Of a stretch of DNA of 5,184 nucleotides, positions 1 through 5,184 are shown piece after piece. Position 1 is the first letter of the stretch; the number at the start of each line of letters is the position of its first letter. The notes below the pieces were generated by a model. The model was not told the origin of the DNA. It worked only from the letters and a program-made list of their open reading frames with translations, and did not search any database. The position numbers and the translations under genes were made by a program. The stretch covers positions 51,369 through 56,552 of the forward strand of contig KL571256.1 of NCBI GenBank assembly GCA_000715855.1. Reading direction: 5' to 3'. This stretch comes from Actinoplanes liguriensis. GTDB lineage: Bacteria; Actinomycetota; Actinomycetes; Mycobacteriales; Micromonosporaceae.

Positions 1-638
1 GCCTCCTGCCGCGGGTCCGCCCGCAACGCCGCGACCAGCCCGGTCACGCCGCGGGCGAGCCGGCGGAGCGCGAACGGGTTGCGGTGCACCACGTCGAAGG
101 CGGCCAGCTCGTGCCGGGCGATCGCGTTCTCCGGGTCGAGCTTCAAGGCGTCGCGCAGTGCCCCCTGGGCCCGGTCGGGCAGGCTGAGCTGTTTCATCAC
201 CATCGCGTACGTGATCCGGAAGTCGGCCTCCTCCGGGTCGAGCCGCACCGCCTCGCGGGCCGCGTGTTCCGCCTCCACCGACCGTTGCCCGTGCTCCAGC
301 AGGGCCCAGGCCAGCCGGTTGTGCCGGTACGGATTGTCGGCCTGCCGGGCGACCGCGGCCTGCGCCATCGCGATCGCCTCGTCGTGCCGGCCGAGCGCGG
401 TCAGCGTCCGGCTGAGCGCGGTGAGCGCCTCGGCGGATCCGGGCGCGTGCTGCACGGCCCGTGCCGCCACCTCGTGTGCCAGCTCCGGCCTTTCCAGCGC
501 GAGCTGCGCGTGCGTCATCAGGACGAGCGCGGTCACGTGGTCCGGCTCGGCGGCGAGCACCGGGCCGAGCAGGTCGGCGGCGGCCCCGGCCTCGCCACGC
601 TGGAGCTGGACGCGGGCCAGCGCGATGGGCTGGCTCAC
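1..638 (-). CDS. TPR-repeat protein, C-terminus cut by window edge
   Basis: The first 212 residues of a tetratricopeptide-repeat protein are visible; the gene continues past the left edge. About five degenerate TPR units run from residue 3 to about 173. They can be recognised by the 34-residue spacing and the recurrent ends LAAEPDHV, VQHAPGSAEAL, ARQADNPY, VRLDPEEADF and LKLDPENAIA. Such arrays form superhelical scaffolds that bind other proteins; the partner here is unknown. There is no signal peptide, so the visible part should be cytoplasmic. The GTG start is chosen because its GTGA overlaps the TGA stop of the upstream cyclase gene (4-bp overlap), a typical translational-coupling arrangement; the own SD is weak (GGCGGG about 6 nt upstream). 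After residue 180 the repeats stop and a basic stretch (NPFALRRLARG) begins, so a different C-terminal domain, perhaps membrane-bound, may follow outside the window. The TPR call is sure; the function is not known. Confidence 0.85.
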   Translation of the reverse strand, partial: MSQPIALARVQLQRGEAGAAADLLGPVLAAEPDHVTALVLMTHAQLALERPELAHEVAARAVQHAPGSAEALTALSRTLTALGRHDEAIAMAQAAVARQADNPYRHNRLAWALLEHGQRSVEAEHAAREAVRLDPEEADFRITYAMVMKQLSLPDRAQGALRDALKLDPENAIARHELAAFDVVHRNPFALRRLARGVTGLVAALRADPRQE

Positions 639-1609
639 GCGTGCCCGCCAGGCTCAGCGAAACCGCCGTGCCCGCCCGGCTGCCATCCGGCGGAACGGTC
701 GTGGTCGTGCGGCTCGTCGGCGGGGACGGTGGCGTAGGCGCGGACCGGGAAGCTGCCGAACCCGGCGATCCTCGGCGGGACGGCGGTGAACCGGGCGCCG
801 TGCACCGGCAGCGTCGCGAGGTTGGTGAGGTGCTCGACGATCGGGATGCCGGCGGCCAGCAGCAGGCTGTGTGCCGGCCGCTCGCCACGGGCCCGCGCCG
901 AGATGTCGTCGATGTTCACCGCGTCGATGCCGACCAGCGCCGCACCCCGGTCCACCAGGTCCTGCGCGCCCTCCCGGGTCAGGTAGGGCGCGTCGGTCAC
1001 ATACTCCTTCGTGGCCCAGTTGCGGTCGCCGCCGGTGTGCAGCAGCACCGCTCGCCCGGCCACGTCCACACCGGCCAGTGTGTCAGCGGTCACCCCCCGG
1101 GGGCCGCCGATTGCCCGGACCACCACGGCCGGGACCTCGGCGAGGCGCTCCAGCGGGAGGCCGGCCAGGTCGGCGCCGTCGGCGTAGCGGTGGAACGGGC
1201 TGTCGACGTACGTCCCGGTGTTGCCGACCATCGTGATCCGGTCGATGGCGAACTCGGTGCCGGGGGCGTAGCGGTCGCGGGACTCGGCACGGGACAGATG
1301 CTGATCGAGCCGCGGGGCGGGCAGGCCCGGATAGGTGATCAGCCCGTCCCGGATGACGTGGCTGAGCTCGACGAACCTCGTACGGGAAAGGGGTCTTTGC
1401 AGGGGAATGTGTGGCTCACCGAAGACCCTTACACCGCTCAGCCGCGCCCGTTCGACCGGACGCGGCGCGAGCAGATCGACCAGCCTCTCGGTGATCTCGG
1501 CCTCGGTGACGTCGGCGTGCGGGACGTCCACCTGGAATCGCCGCGCGTTCAGGTCACCCCCGTCGGTGAAGGTGACCTCGGCGTCGAACTCAGCCCGGTA
1601 CCGCAGCAC
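635..1609 (-). CDS. Cyclase / kynurenine formamidase-fold protein with extra N-terminal module
   Basis: A 324-residue protein. Residues about 78-295 match the cyclase family (KynB kynurenine formamidase, isatin hydrolase), metal-dependent hydrolases that open amide or lactam bonds. Family marks are RFVELSHVI (78-86), the metal-site segment NTGTYVDSPFH (130-140), HSLLLAAGIPIVEHL (247-261) with His247 and Glu259, and the closing RIAGFGSFPVRAYA. The family consensus for the metal motif is HxGTHxDxPxH; here the first and second His are Asn130 and Tyr134, while Asp136 and His140 remain, so the metal site is atypical. Residues 1-75 form an unassigned extra module, and residues 298-324 form a Gly/His-rich tail (His301, 303, 314, 323). 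The GTG start at 1609 follows a strong AAGGAGG; a longer reading frame upstream runs through the previous gene and is not used. The gene lies 26 bp after the GDT1 gene and overlaps the TPR gene, so it is likely in the Mn2+-riboswitch operon. Substrate unknown; true kynurenine formamidase activity is doubtful. Confidence 0.85.
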   Translation of the reverse strand: MLRYRAEFDAEVTFTDGGDLNARRFQVDVPHADVTEAEITERLVDLLAPRPVERARLSGVRVFGEPHIPLQRPLSRTRFVELSHVIRDGLITYPGLPAPRLDQHLSRAESRDRYAPGTEFAIDRITMVGNTGTYVDSPFHRYADGADLAGLPLERLAEVPAVVVRAIGGPRGVTADTLAGVDVAGRAVLLHTGGDRNWATKEYVTDAPYLTREGAQDLVDRGAALVGIDAVNIDDISARARGERPAHSLLLAAGIPIVEHLTNLATLPVHGARFTAVPPRIAGFGSFPVRAYATVPADEPHDHDRSAGWQPGGHGGFAEPGGHA

Positions 1610-1613
1610 AGCG

Positions 1614-1628
1614 CCTCCTTTGAAGGAG
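1614..1628 (-). promoter_or_regulatory. Ribosome binding site of the cyclase gene inside a small hairpin
   Basis: The sequence AAGGAGG (1620-1614) is a near-perfect Shine-Dalgarno 4 nt before the GTG at 1609, and it decides that start. Directly upstream, CTCCT (1628-1624) can pair with AGGAG (1619-1615) across a TCAA loop, hiding the SD. The hairpin begins only 8 nt after the stop codon of the GDT1 gene, so ribosomes finishing that gene would open it. This suggests translational coupling of the two genes; the coupling is inferred. Confidence 0.6.
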
Positions 1629-1635
1629 CCGGAAA

Positions 1636-2223
1636 TCAGGACAGGCCGATGATGCCTTCGACGATCAGCCAGATGCCGAAGATAGCGAACAACGCGGCCG
1701 CGCCCCACTTGATGATGTGCTCGGGAAGGTGACGGCCGAGCATCCGGCCGACCACGATCGCCAGCGCGTCGGCGGCGACCATGCCGATCGTGGAGCCGAT
1801 CCAGACGCCGGCCCAGCCGTGCTGGGTGGCCAGTGTGATCGTCGCAAGCATCGTCTTGTCGCCCAGCTCGGCCAGGAAGAACGCGCCACCGACGGCGAGG
1901 ATCGCGGAGCCGCTGGAGCGTTCCGCCTTGCTCTTCTCGTCGTCGGTGAGCTTGTCGCCGCGCAGGGTCCAGGCGCCGAAGGCGAGGAACGCGACCCCGG
2001 CGACCAGCGAGATCCAGTCGGTGGGGATCGCCGCGCCCAGGCCGACGCCGATGCCGACCGAGACCAGGTGGACCAGGGCGGTGGCGGCGGAGATGCCGAT
2101 CAGGGTCGGCACGAGTTTGAAGCGGGTGGCGAACGTCATCGCCATGAGCTGCGACTTGTCGCCGAGCTCGGCGACGAAGATGACCGCGAAGCTGAGGCCC
2201 AGCGCGGCGAAGAATGCTGACAC
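1636..2223 (-). CDS. TMEM165/GDT1 (UPF0016) family protein, probable Mn2+ exporter
   Basis: A 195-residue integral membrane protein with the internal two-fold repeat of the UPF0016 family. The signature E-x-G-D-K-[ST] occurs twice, as ELGDKS (19-24) and ELGDKT (119-124); in this family the two acidic motifs face each other in the membrane and form the cation path. Six hydrophobic segments are visible, near residues 3-18, 37-57, 67-87, 105-118, 138-160 and 172-192. The charged cytoplasmic-type loop DKLTDDEKSKAERSS (90-104) separates the halves. Family members (human TMEM165, yeast Gdt1, cyanobacterial Mnx, Vibrio MneA) move Mn2+ and/or Ca2+ across membranes. The Mn2+ riboswitch in its leader points to manganese efflux. 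The GTG start at 2223 is preferred because GGGAG lies 6 nt upstream and the first helix then starts at once, as in relatives. An ATG at 2286 in the same frame would add 21 polar residues encoded by the expression platform and is rejected. First gene of a likely three-gene operon. Confidence 0.93.
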   Translation of the reverse strand: MSAFFAALGLSFAVIFVAELGDKSQLMAMTFATRFKLVPTLIGISAATALVHLVSVGIGVGLGAAIPTDWISLVAGVAFLAFGAWTLRGDKLTDDEKSKAERSSGSAILAVGGAFFLAELGDKTMLATITLATQHGWAGVWIGSTIGMVAADALAIVVGRMLGRHLPEHIIKWGAAALFAIFGIWLIVEGIIGLS

Positions 2224-2229
2224 GAAGAT

Positions 2230-2301
2230 CTCCCGGTTGAGAACGACCGGGGGTTGGGCGCAGGGCGACCTCGACCCGGCCGTCATGGTGAACAGCCTGG
2301 T
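2230..2301 (-). promoter_or_regulatory. Riboswitch expression platform with RBS sequestor and anti-sequestor
   Basis: Between the aptamer and the GDT1 start, several mutually exclusive helices can be drawn. A sequestor hairpin pairs CCCGGT (2251-2246) with ACCGGG (2237-2232), burying the SD GGGAG (2234-2230). An anti-sequestor, CCGGG (2279-2275), can instead pair with CCCGG (2251-2247) and free the SD. A third segment, GGTCGAGGTC (2276-2267), is complementary to GACCTTCGACC (2309-2299) with one bulged base, and would destroy aptamer helix P1 and block the anti-sequestor. With metal bound, P1 forms, the anti-sequestor is released and translation is on. The base pairs are seen in the sequence; the switching scheme is inferred. 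No U-tract follows any hairpin, so control of translation is more likely than transcription termination. Confidence 0.65.
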
Positions 2302-2397
2302 CGAAGGTCTCGCTCGCCCCGAGAACGAGGCCGCGCGGCCGGACACCCCTAGAGGCATCAGTATGTCGACCGCGACATTGGGAGCTACTCCCCTTCG
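2302..2397 (-). promoter_or_regulatory. yybP-ykoY family Mn2+ riboswitch aptamer
   Basis: The leader of the GDT1 gene carries the conserved marks of the manganese-sensing yybP-ykoY aptamer in the correct order: GAAGGGGAGTAG (2396-2385), GTCGACATACTG around 2370-2358, and GCGAGACCTTCG (2313-2302). The outer helix P1 is a perfect 6-bp pairing of CGAAGG (2397-2392) with CCTTCG (2307-2302). An internal hairpin of 6 bp, ATGTCG/CGACAT with loop CGGT, lies just before the ATACT element. A GC-rich variable arm with GGCC-GCGC-GGCC follows (about 2340-2329). In this class two loops dock to build a Mn2+ site, and metal binding stabilises P1 and turns genes on. The family typically controls Mn2+ exporters such as MntP, P-type ATPases and UPF0016 proteins, which agrees with the gene downstream. 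It was identified by eye from motif and pairing, without a covariance-model score. Confidence 0.9.
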
Positions 2398-2405
2398 CGT
2401 GACCG

Positions 2406-2411
2406 AGCATA
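2406..2411 (-). promoter_or_regulatory. Candidate -10 box of the riboswitch operon
   Basis: TATGCT (2411-2406) fits the actinobacterial TAnnnT -10 pattern. Transcription would start about 7 nt downstream, near 2399, right at the first base of riboswitch helix P1, which supports the call. No good -35 hexamer is seen at the expected place (about 2434-2429); that stretch is occupied by the terminator stem of the preceding gene. Confidence 0.5.
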
Positions 2412-2425
2412 GCCGAACAGGTCGG

Positions 2426-2456
2426 CGGCCCGGTGGAGAGCTTCACCACCGGGCCG
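2426..2456 (-). terminator. Perfect 11-bp hairpin after the peptidase gene
   Basis: CGGCCCGGTGG and its exact complement (2426-2436 with 2446-2456) form an 11-bp stem with a 9-nt loop, 13 bp beyond the peptidase stop codon. There is no following T-run on the minus strand, as is common for high-GC actinobacterial terminators. It separates the peptidase transcript from the riboswitch operon, whose promoter begins only about 15 bp further on. Confidence 0.7.
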
Positions 2457-2469
2457 AACGCGAAGGAGG

Positions 2470-4059
2470 TCAGCGGCCGATCAACCGCTGCAGGCGCAGC
2501 CGATCGAGCGTCTCGGCCGAGCGTCCCAGCAGCGGCTGGGCGGGAACCGGCTGCGCCAGCGGCTTGCACTGCTTGTCCGAGTGGGTCCCGGCGACCCGCT
2601 TGGGCAACGCGCCGGTGGCCAGGTAATTCGCGATCGTGTCGTCGACGCAGGCGTTGCCGAACAACGATCCCGCGTGCGTGGTGCCGTTCACACCCTCGAT
2701 CAGCACCGAGCGGGGGAAGAGCTTCCGGACCTCAAGGCTTCCGCTGTACGGCGTAGCCGCGTCCAGCGTCTCGCTGAGCAGCAGCACCGGCGGCACCTTC
2801 GCCCCGTTCACCCGGATCGGCCGGCCGGCCGGCGCCGGCCAGCTGCGGCAGGGCGCGTTGTACCAGGCGTTGCCCCACGTCTCGAACGGCGCCCGGTGGT
2901 AGACCTTCCAGTTCTGCTGGGACCAGGTCGCCCACTTCATCGGCCAGGGCGCGTCGGTGCACTGCACGGCCAGGTAGACCGCGTAGTTGTTGTCGGCGCC
3001 CGCGTCCTGCGGGTTGTTCTCGTCGTAGAGCGCCTTGAGCCCGGCCGGATCCTTGGCGGTGACCCATTTCGAGAACGCGCGGGCGACCTTCTCCCAGCCG
3101 AAGATGTAGTACCCCGGCTGCAGGAAGACGTCGGTCAGCTCGGCCGGGCCGATCACCCCGCCGGCCGGCTTCGCGGTCAGCTCGGTCAGCTGCCGGTAGT
3201 AGAGCTTCTCCACCGCCGGGCCGGTCGTGCCGAGGTGGTAGACGTTGTCGTGCCTGGCGAGCCACGCGAAGTAGATCTTGATGTTCCGGTCGAACGCGAT
3301 GTCCTGGTCCAGATTCGAGCGGTACCAGACCCGGCTCGGGTTGACGTTGCCGTCCAGGACCATCCGCCGCACCCGCTGCGGGTACATCGTGGCGTAGACC
3401 TGGCCGAGGTACGTCCCGTACGAGAAGCCGTAGAAGTTGATCTGCTCGGCGCCCAGCGCCTTGCGGATGCTGTCGATGTCCCGGACCGAGTCCTCGGTGC
3501 GCATGTGGTCGAGCAGCGCGCCGCCGGCCTTGGCGCAGTCCGCCGAGTACTTCCTGCTCCGGGCGTGCCACGCGGCCTCGATCGCCGGGGTGCTCGGCAC
3601 GTAGACCGGGCGGTTGTAGCCGGCGTAGTCGCTGTCGCACGTCAGTCTCGGCTTGCTGGCGCCGACCCCGCGCGGATCGAACCCGATCCAGTCGTAGGCG
3701 TCCCCGGCATCCTTCGGCACCTTCGCGCCGAGCGTCGCCATGCCACGCCCGGCGCCACCCGGGCCGCCCGGGTTGACCAGCACGACGCCCTGATACCTCT
3801 CGGCCGGAACGGTGTGCGCGACCCGGGCGACGGCCAGCTCGATCCTGGTCCCGCCCGGGTTCGCGTAGTCCATCGGCACGGTCACGAAGCCGCACTCCGC
3901 GCCCTGCGACTTGAGTGACATCTCGGTGCAGGGAGTCCACGTGATCGCCGCGGGCACGCTGTTCGGCGTGGCGCGCGGCGGAGCGGCCTCCGCCGAGGTG
4001 ATCGCGGTGCCGGCCGCACCGAGCGCGACCACTGTGGCGGCCGCCCAGATTCTCTTCAT
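2470..4059 (-). CDS. Secreted alpha/beta-hydrolase, S33 tripeptidyl aminopeptidase type
   Basis: A 529-residue exported serine peptidase that probably removes short N-terminal peptides from proteins or peptides outside the cell. The N-terminus is a Sec-type signal peptide (KR at 2-3, hydrophobic stretch 5-20, AEA-A near 23-26) with no lipobox Cys. The catalytic core shows the oxyanion segment NPGGPGGAG (96-104), the WIGFDPRGVG strand-turn (124-133) and the nucleophile elbow GFSYG with Ser213. Asp433 lies in SETLDAATP and His462 in TTHAG, followed by the family's C-terminal cap end with Cys471. Eight cysteines (44, 56, 141, 175, 367, 404, 471, 498) form an even set suited to disulfides. The length matches the SlpD/SlpE/TAP family (about 500-540). 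The ATG at 4059 is preceded by GAGGGG at a 6-nt spacing and begins the signal peptide exactly; the longer open frame upstream overlaps the MFS gene and is spurious. It stands alone between two hairpin terminators. No convincing promoter is seen in its short leader. The true substrate is not known. Confidence 0.93.
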   Translation of the reverse strand: MKRIWAAATVVALGAAGTAITSAEAAPPRATPNSVPAAITWTPCTEMSLKSQGAECGFVTVPMDYANPGGTRIELAVARVAHTVPAERYQGVVLVNPGGPGGAGRGMATLGAKVPKDAGDAYDWIGFDPRGVGASKPRLTCDSDYAGYNRPVYVPSTPAIEAAWHARSRKYSADCAKAGGALLDHMRTEDSVRDIDSIRKALGAEQINFYGFSYGTYLGQVYATMYPQRVRRMVLDGNVNPSRVWYRSNLDQDIAFDRNIKIYFAWLARHDNVYHLGTTGPAVEKLYYRQLTELTAKPAGGVIGPAELTDVFLQPGYYIFGWEKVARAFSKWVTAKDPAGLKALYDENNPQDAGADNNYAVYLAVQCTDAPWPMKWATWSQQNWKVYHRAPFETWGNAWYNAPCRSWPAPAGRPIRVNGAKVPPVLLLSETLDAATPYSGSLEVRKLFPRSVLIEGVNGTTHAGSLFGNACVDDTIANYLATGALPKRVAGTHSDKQCKPLAQPVPAQPLLGRSAETLDRLRLQRLIGR

Positions 4060-4113
4060 GCCTCGCCCCTCGATGTCCGATTCGCCCCATATGGTGAACC
4101 GTGTCCGGGCGCT

Positions 4114-4154
4114 TTCCACCCCTCCACGCCGAGGCGGCCACCAAAGGGGTGGAA
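4114..4154 (-). terminator. Stem-loop directly after the MFS gene
   Basis: TTCCACCCCT (4114-4123) pairs perfectly with AGGGGTGGAA (4145-4154), a 10-bp stem enclosing 21 nt that contains a second small stem CGCC/GGCG (4127-4130 with 4133-4136). It starts at the base next to the stop codon of the transporter gene. No T-run follows on the minus strand. It probably ends the transporter transcript and leaves only about 54 bp for the peptidase promoter and leader, where an 8-bp palindrome CCATATGG (4087-4094) is the only other visible structure. Confidence 0.7.
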
Positions 4155-5184
4155 TCAGGCGGAACGGCGGGTGCGCTGGGCGATCAGGGCCACCAGGCCC
4201 AGGGCGGACACGATCCCGGCGTACCAGAGGGCGACGGTGTGCATGCCCAGGTGGTTCGCGGCCTGGCCGGCGATCACGGCCGGGATGCTGAAGGCCGCGT
4301 ACGAGATCGTCAGCGCCACCGCCAGCAACTCGCCCCGCTCGTGCGGCGCGGCGATCCGGGCCAGCGTGCTGAACGAGGCGAGCGCCGCCGCCCCGAAACC
4401 GACCCCGGAGACGATCGAGCCGGCCGTGGCCAGTGTCAGGCTCTCGGTGATCAGACCGGTCACCCCGAGCGCGCCACCGGCGAGCAGGCCGGCCCCGGCG
4501 ACGGTCAGCACCCGCGGCGTCGCCACCGTGCGCATCAGGAACGAGGTCACCGCGCCGGCGCCGCAGACCAGCGCCACCACCAGGCCGCCGGCCAGGTGAT
4601 CGGTGATGCCGAAGGTGGACGCCGCGACCGACGGGCCGAGCGACAGGTAGAGACCGCCCAGCGCCCAGCTGGCCACGATGATCGGGACCAGCGCGAACAG
4701 GTCGCCGCGCAGCCGGGCCGGCACGCCGAGCCGCCACTTCAGCGAGGCGACCGCACCCGGCCGGCGCTCCGAGGTCTCCGGCATCCAGGCCACCGCCAGG
4801 CCGGCGATCACCATGCCGACCAGCAGCAGCGCGTAGACCAGATGGGTCGGGAACGGCGCCCACTCCACCAGCACGCCGCAGCCGAACGCGCCGAGGCCGA
4901 GCCCGGCGACCGGGGCGATGCCGGTGATCAGGCCGGCCCGCCCGGGCGCGTGCGACGGGTTGAGGTCGATCAGGGTGGCGCCCAGCGTGCTCAGCGCGGC
5001 GCCGGTCGCGACGCCCTGCACGATCCGGGCGATCAGCAGCACGTTCACGTTGCCGGCGCTCACGAACAGGGCGAGCGCGACGGCCTCCAGCAGGATCGCG
5101 CCGGCCAGCACCGGGCGGCGGCCGATGTAGTCGGAGAGCGCGCCGAGGGTGAGCAGGGTGGCGATCAGCGCGACCACGTAGACC
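4155..5184 (-). CDS. MFS transporter, N-terminus cut by window edge
   Basis: The C-terminal 342 residues of a major facilitator superfamily secondary transporter are visible; the start codon and first helix lie beyond the right edge. The sequence opens inside helix 2 (VYVVALIATLLTL), followed by motif A, GALSDYIGRRP (visible residues 14-24), the loop that joins helices 2 and 3 across the superfamily. A motif B-like stretch in helix 4, ARIVQGVATGAA, carries the conserved Arg and the QG pair found in drug/proton antiporter-like members. Eleven hydrophobic segments can be counted, consistent with helices 2-12, with a charged central loop (PETSERRPG to RLRGD) between helices 6 and 7. The reading frame is open to the edge and ends in the basic tail AQRTRRSA. 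A GTG at 5177 lies within helix 2 and is not the start. The substrate cannot be deduced; an exporter of drugs or metabolites is the usual guess for this kind. It forms its own transcription unit with respect to the peptidase. Confidence 0.9.
   Translation of the reverse strand, partial: VYVVALIATLLTLGALSDYIGRRPVLAGAILLEAVALALFVSAGNVNVLLIARIVQGVATGAALSTLGATLIDLNPSHAPGRAGLITGIAPVAGLGLGAFGCGVLVEWAPFPTHLVYALLLVGMVIAGLAVAWMPETSERRPGAVASLKWRLGVPARLRGDLFALVPIIVASWALGGLYLSLGPSVAASTFGITDHLAGGLVVALVCGAGAVTSFLMRTVATPRVLTVAGAGLLAGGALGVTGLITESLTLATAGSIVSGVGFGAAALASFSTLARIAAPHERGELLAVALTISYAAFSIPAVIAGQAANHLGMHTVALWYAGIVSALGLVALIAQRTRRSA

Noticed and set aside
461..1732. Long plus-strand open frame of 423 codons opposite the TPR and cyclase genes
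   Set aside because: It spans two minus-strand genes with recognisable domains and has biased, repeat-like composition with no family features.
2224..2358. Longer GDT1 protein starting at 2358 or at the ATG at 2286
   Set aside because: The added residues are polar and encoded by the riboswitch and its expression platform; the GTG at 2223 has a well-placed SD and matches the usual length of the family.
1610..2569. Continuous open frame on the minus strand extending the cyclase gene upstream to 2569
   Set aside because: It overlaps the well-supported GDT1 gene and the riboswitch in another frame, its translation is low-complexity Arg/Gly/Ala-rich, and the strong SD at 1620-1614 marks the true start.
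2819..2842. GC-only palindromic run of repeated CCGG units
   Set aside because: It lies within the peptidase coding region and is explained by Gly/Ala/Pro/Arg codons of a GC-rich genome.
2581..3918. Long plus-strand open frame of 445 codons opposite the peptidase gene
   Set aside because: Typical antisense shadow of a high-GC gene; the composition (Arg, Val, Gly, Asp rich) shows no domain or signal, while the minus-strand peptidase is complete.
4087..4094. Palindrome CCATATGG upstream of the peptidase gene as an operator
   Set aside because: Eight bases are too few to claim a regulator site, and no second copy or recognisable promoter frame was found nearby.
4060..4863. Minus-strand open frame extending the peptidase gene to 4863
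   Set aside because: It runs through the MFS gene in another frame and gives Arg/Gly/Ala-rich sequence; the signal peptide and SD place the start at 4059.

Overview
The window is GC-rich throughout, with strong G/C preference at third codon positions, GTG starts, and terminators that lack a U-tract. This fits a high-GC actinobacterium; the gene set resembles Micromonosporaceae (Actinoplanes-like), but that placement is an inference from general style. All five supported genes lie on the minus strand, so the window is described below from right to left, in the direction of transcription.

At the right edge (4155-5184) is the C-terminal 342 residues of an MFS drug/metabolite exporter whose first transmembrane helix lies outside the window. 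It ends in a 10-bp stem-loop that starts directly after the stop codon. Next is a monocistronic gene (2470-4059) for a secreted serine aminopeptidase of the alpha/beta-hydrolase S33 type (tripeptidyl aminopeptidase, SlpD/SlpE-like). It has a clear signal peptide and a complete catalytic triad, and an 11-bp perfect hairpin follows its stop codon.

The most informative part is 635-2411. A promoter-like -10 box is followed by a yybP-ykoY-type Mn2+ riboswitch (about 2302-2397). Its expression platform can be read by eye: two mutually exclusive sets of helices either sequester or release the ribosome binding site. The controlled gene (1636-2223) is a TMEM165/GDT1 (UPF0016) family protein, a likely Mn2+ exporter. 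Twenty-six bases later comes a cyclase/kynurenine-formamidase-fold gene (635-1609). Its stop codon overlaps the GTG start of a TPR-repeat protein gene (1-638, cut by the left edge). No terminator is visible between these three genes, so all are plausibly transcribed from the riboswitch leader.

The unusual part is the cargo of this Mn2+-responsive unit. The cyclase-fold protein has an extra N-terminal module of about 75 residues joined through a stretch of atypical codons. Two expected metal-ligand histidines are replaced by Asn and Tyr, and it has a His-rich C-terminal tail. Whether this enzyme and the TPR protein belong to manganese homeostasis or are simply co-transcribed cannot be decided from sequence alone. 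No mobile elements, CRISPR arrays, tRNAs or rRNAs were seen.
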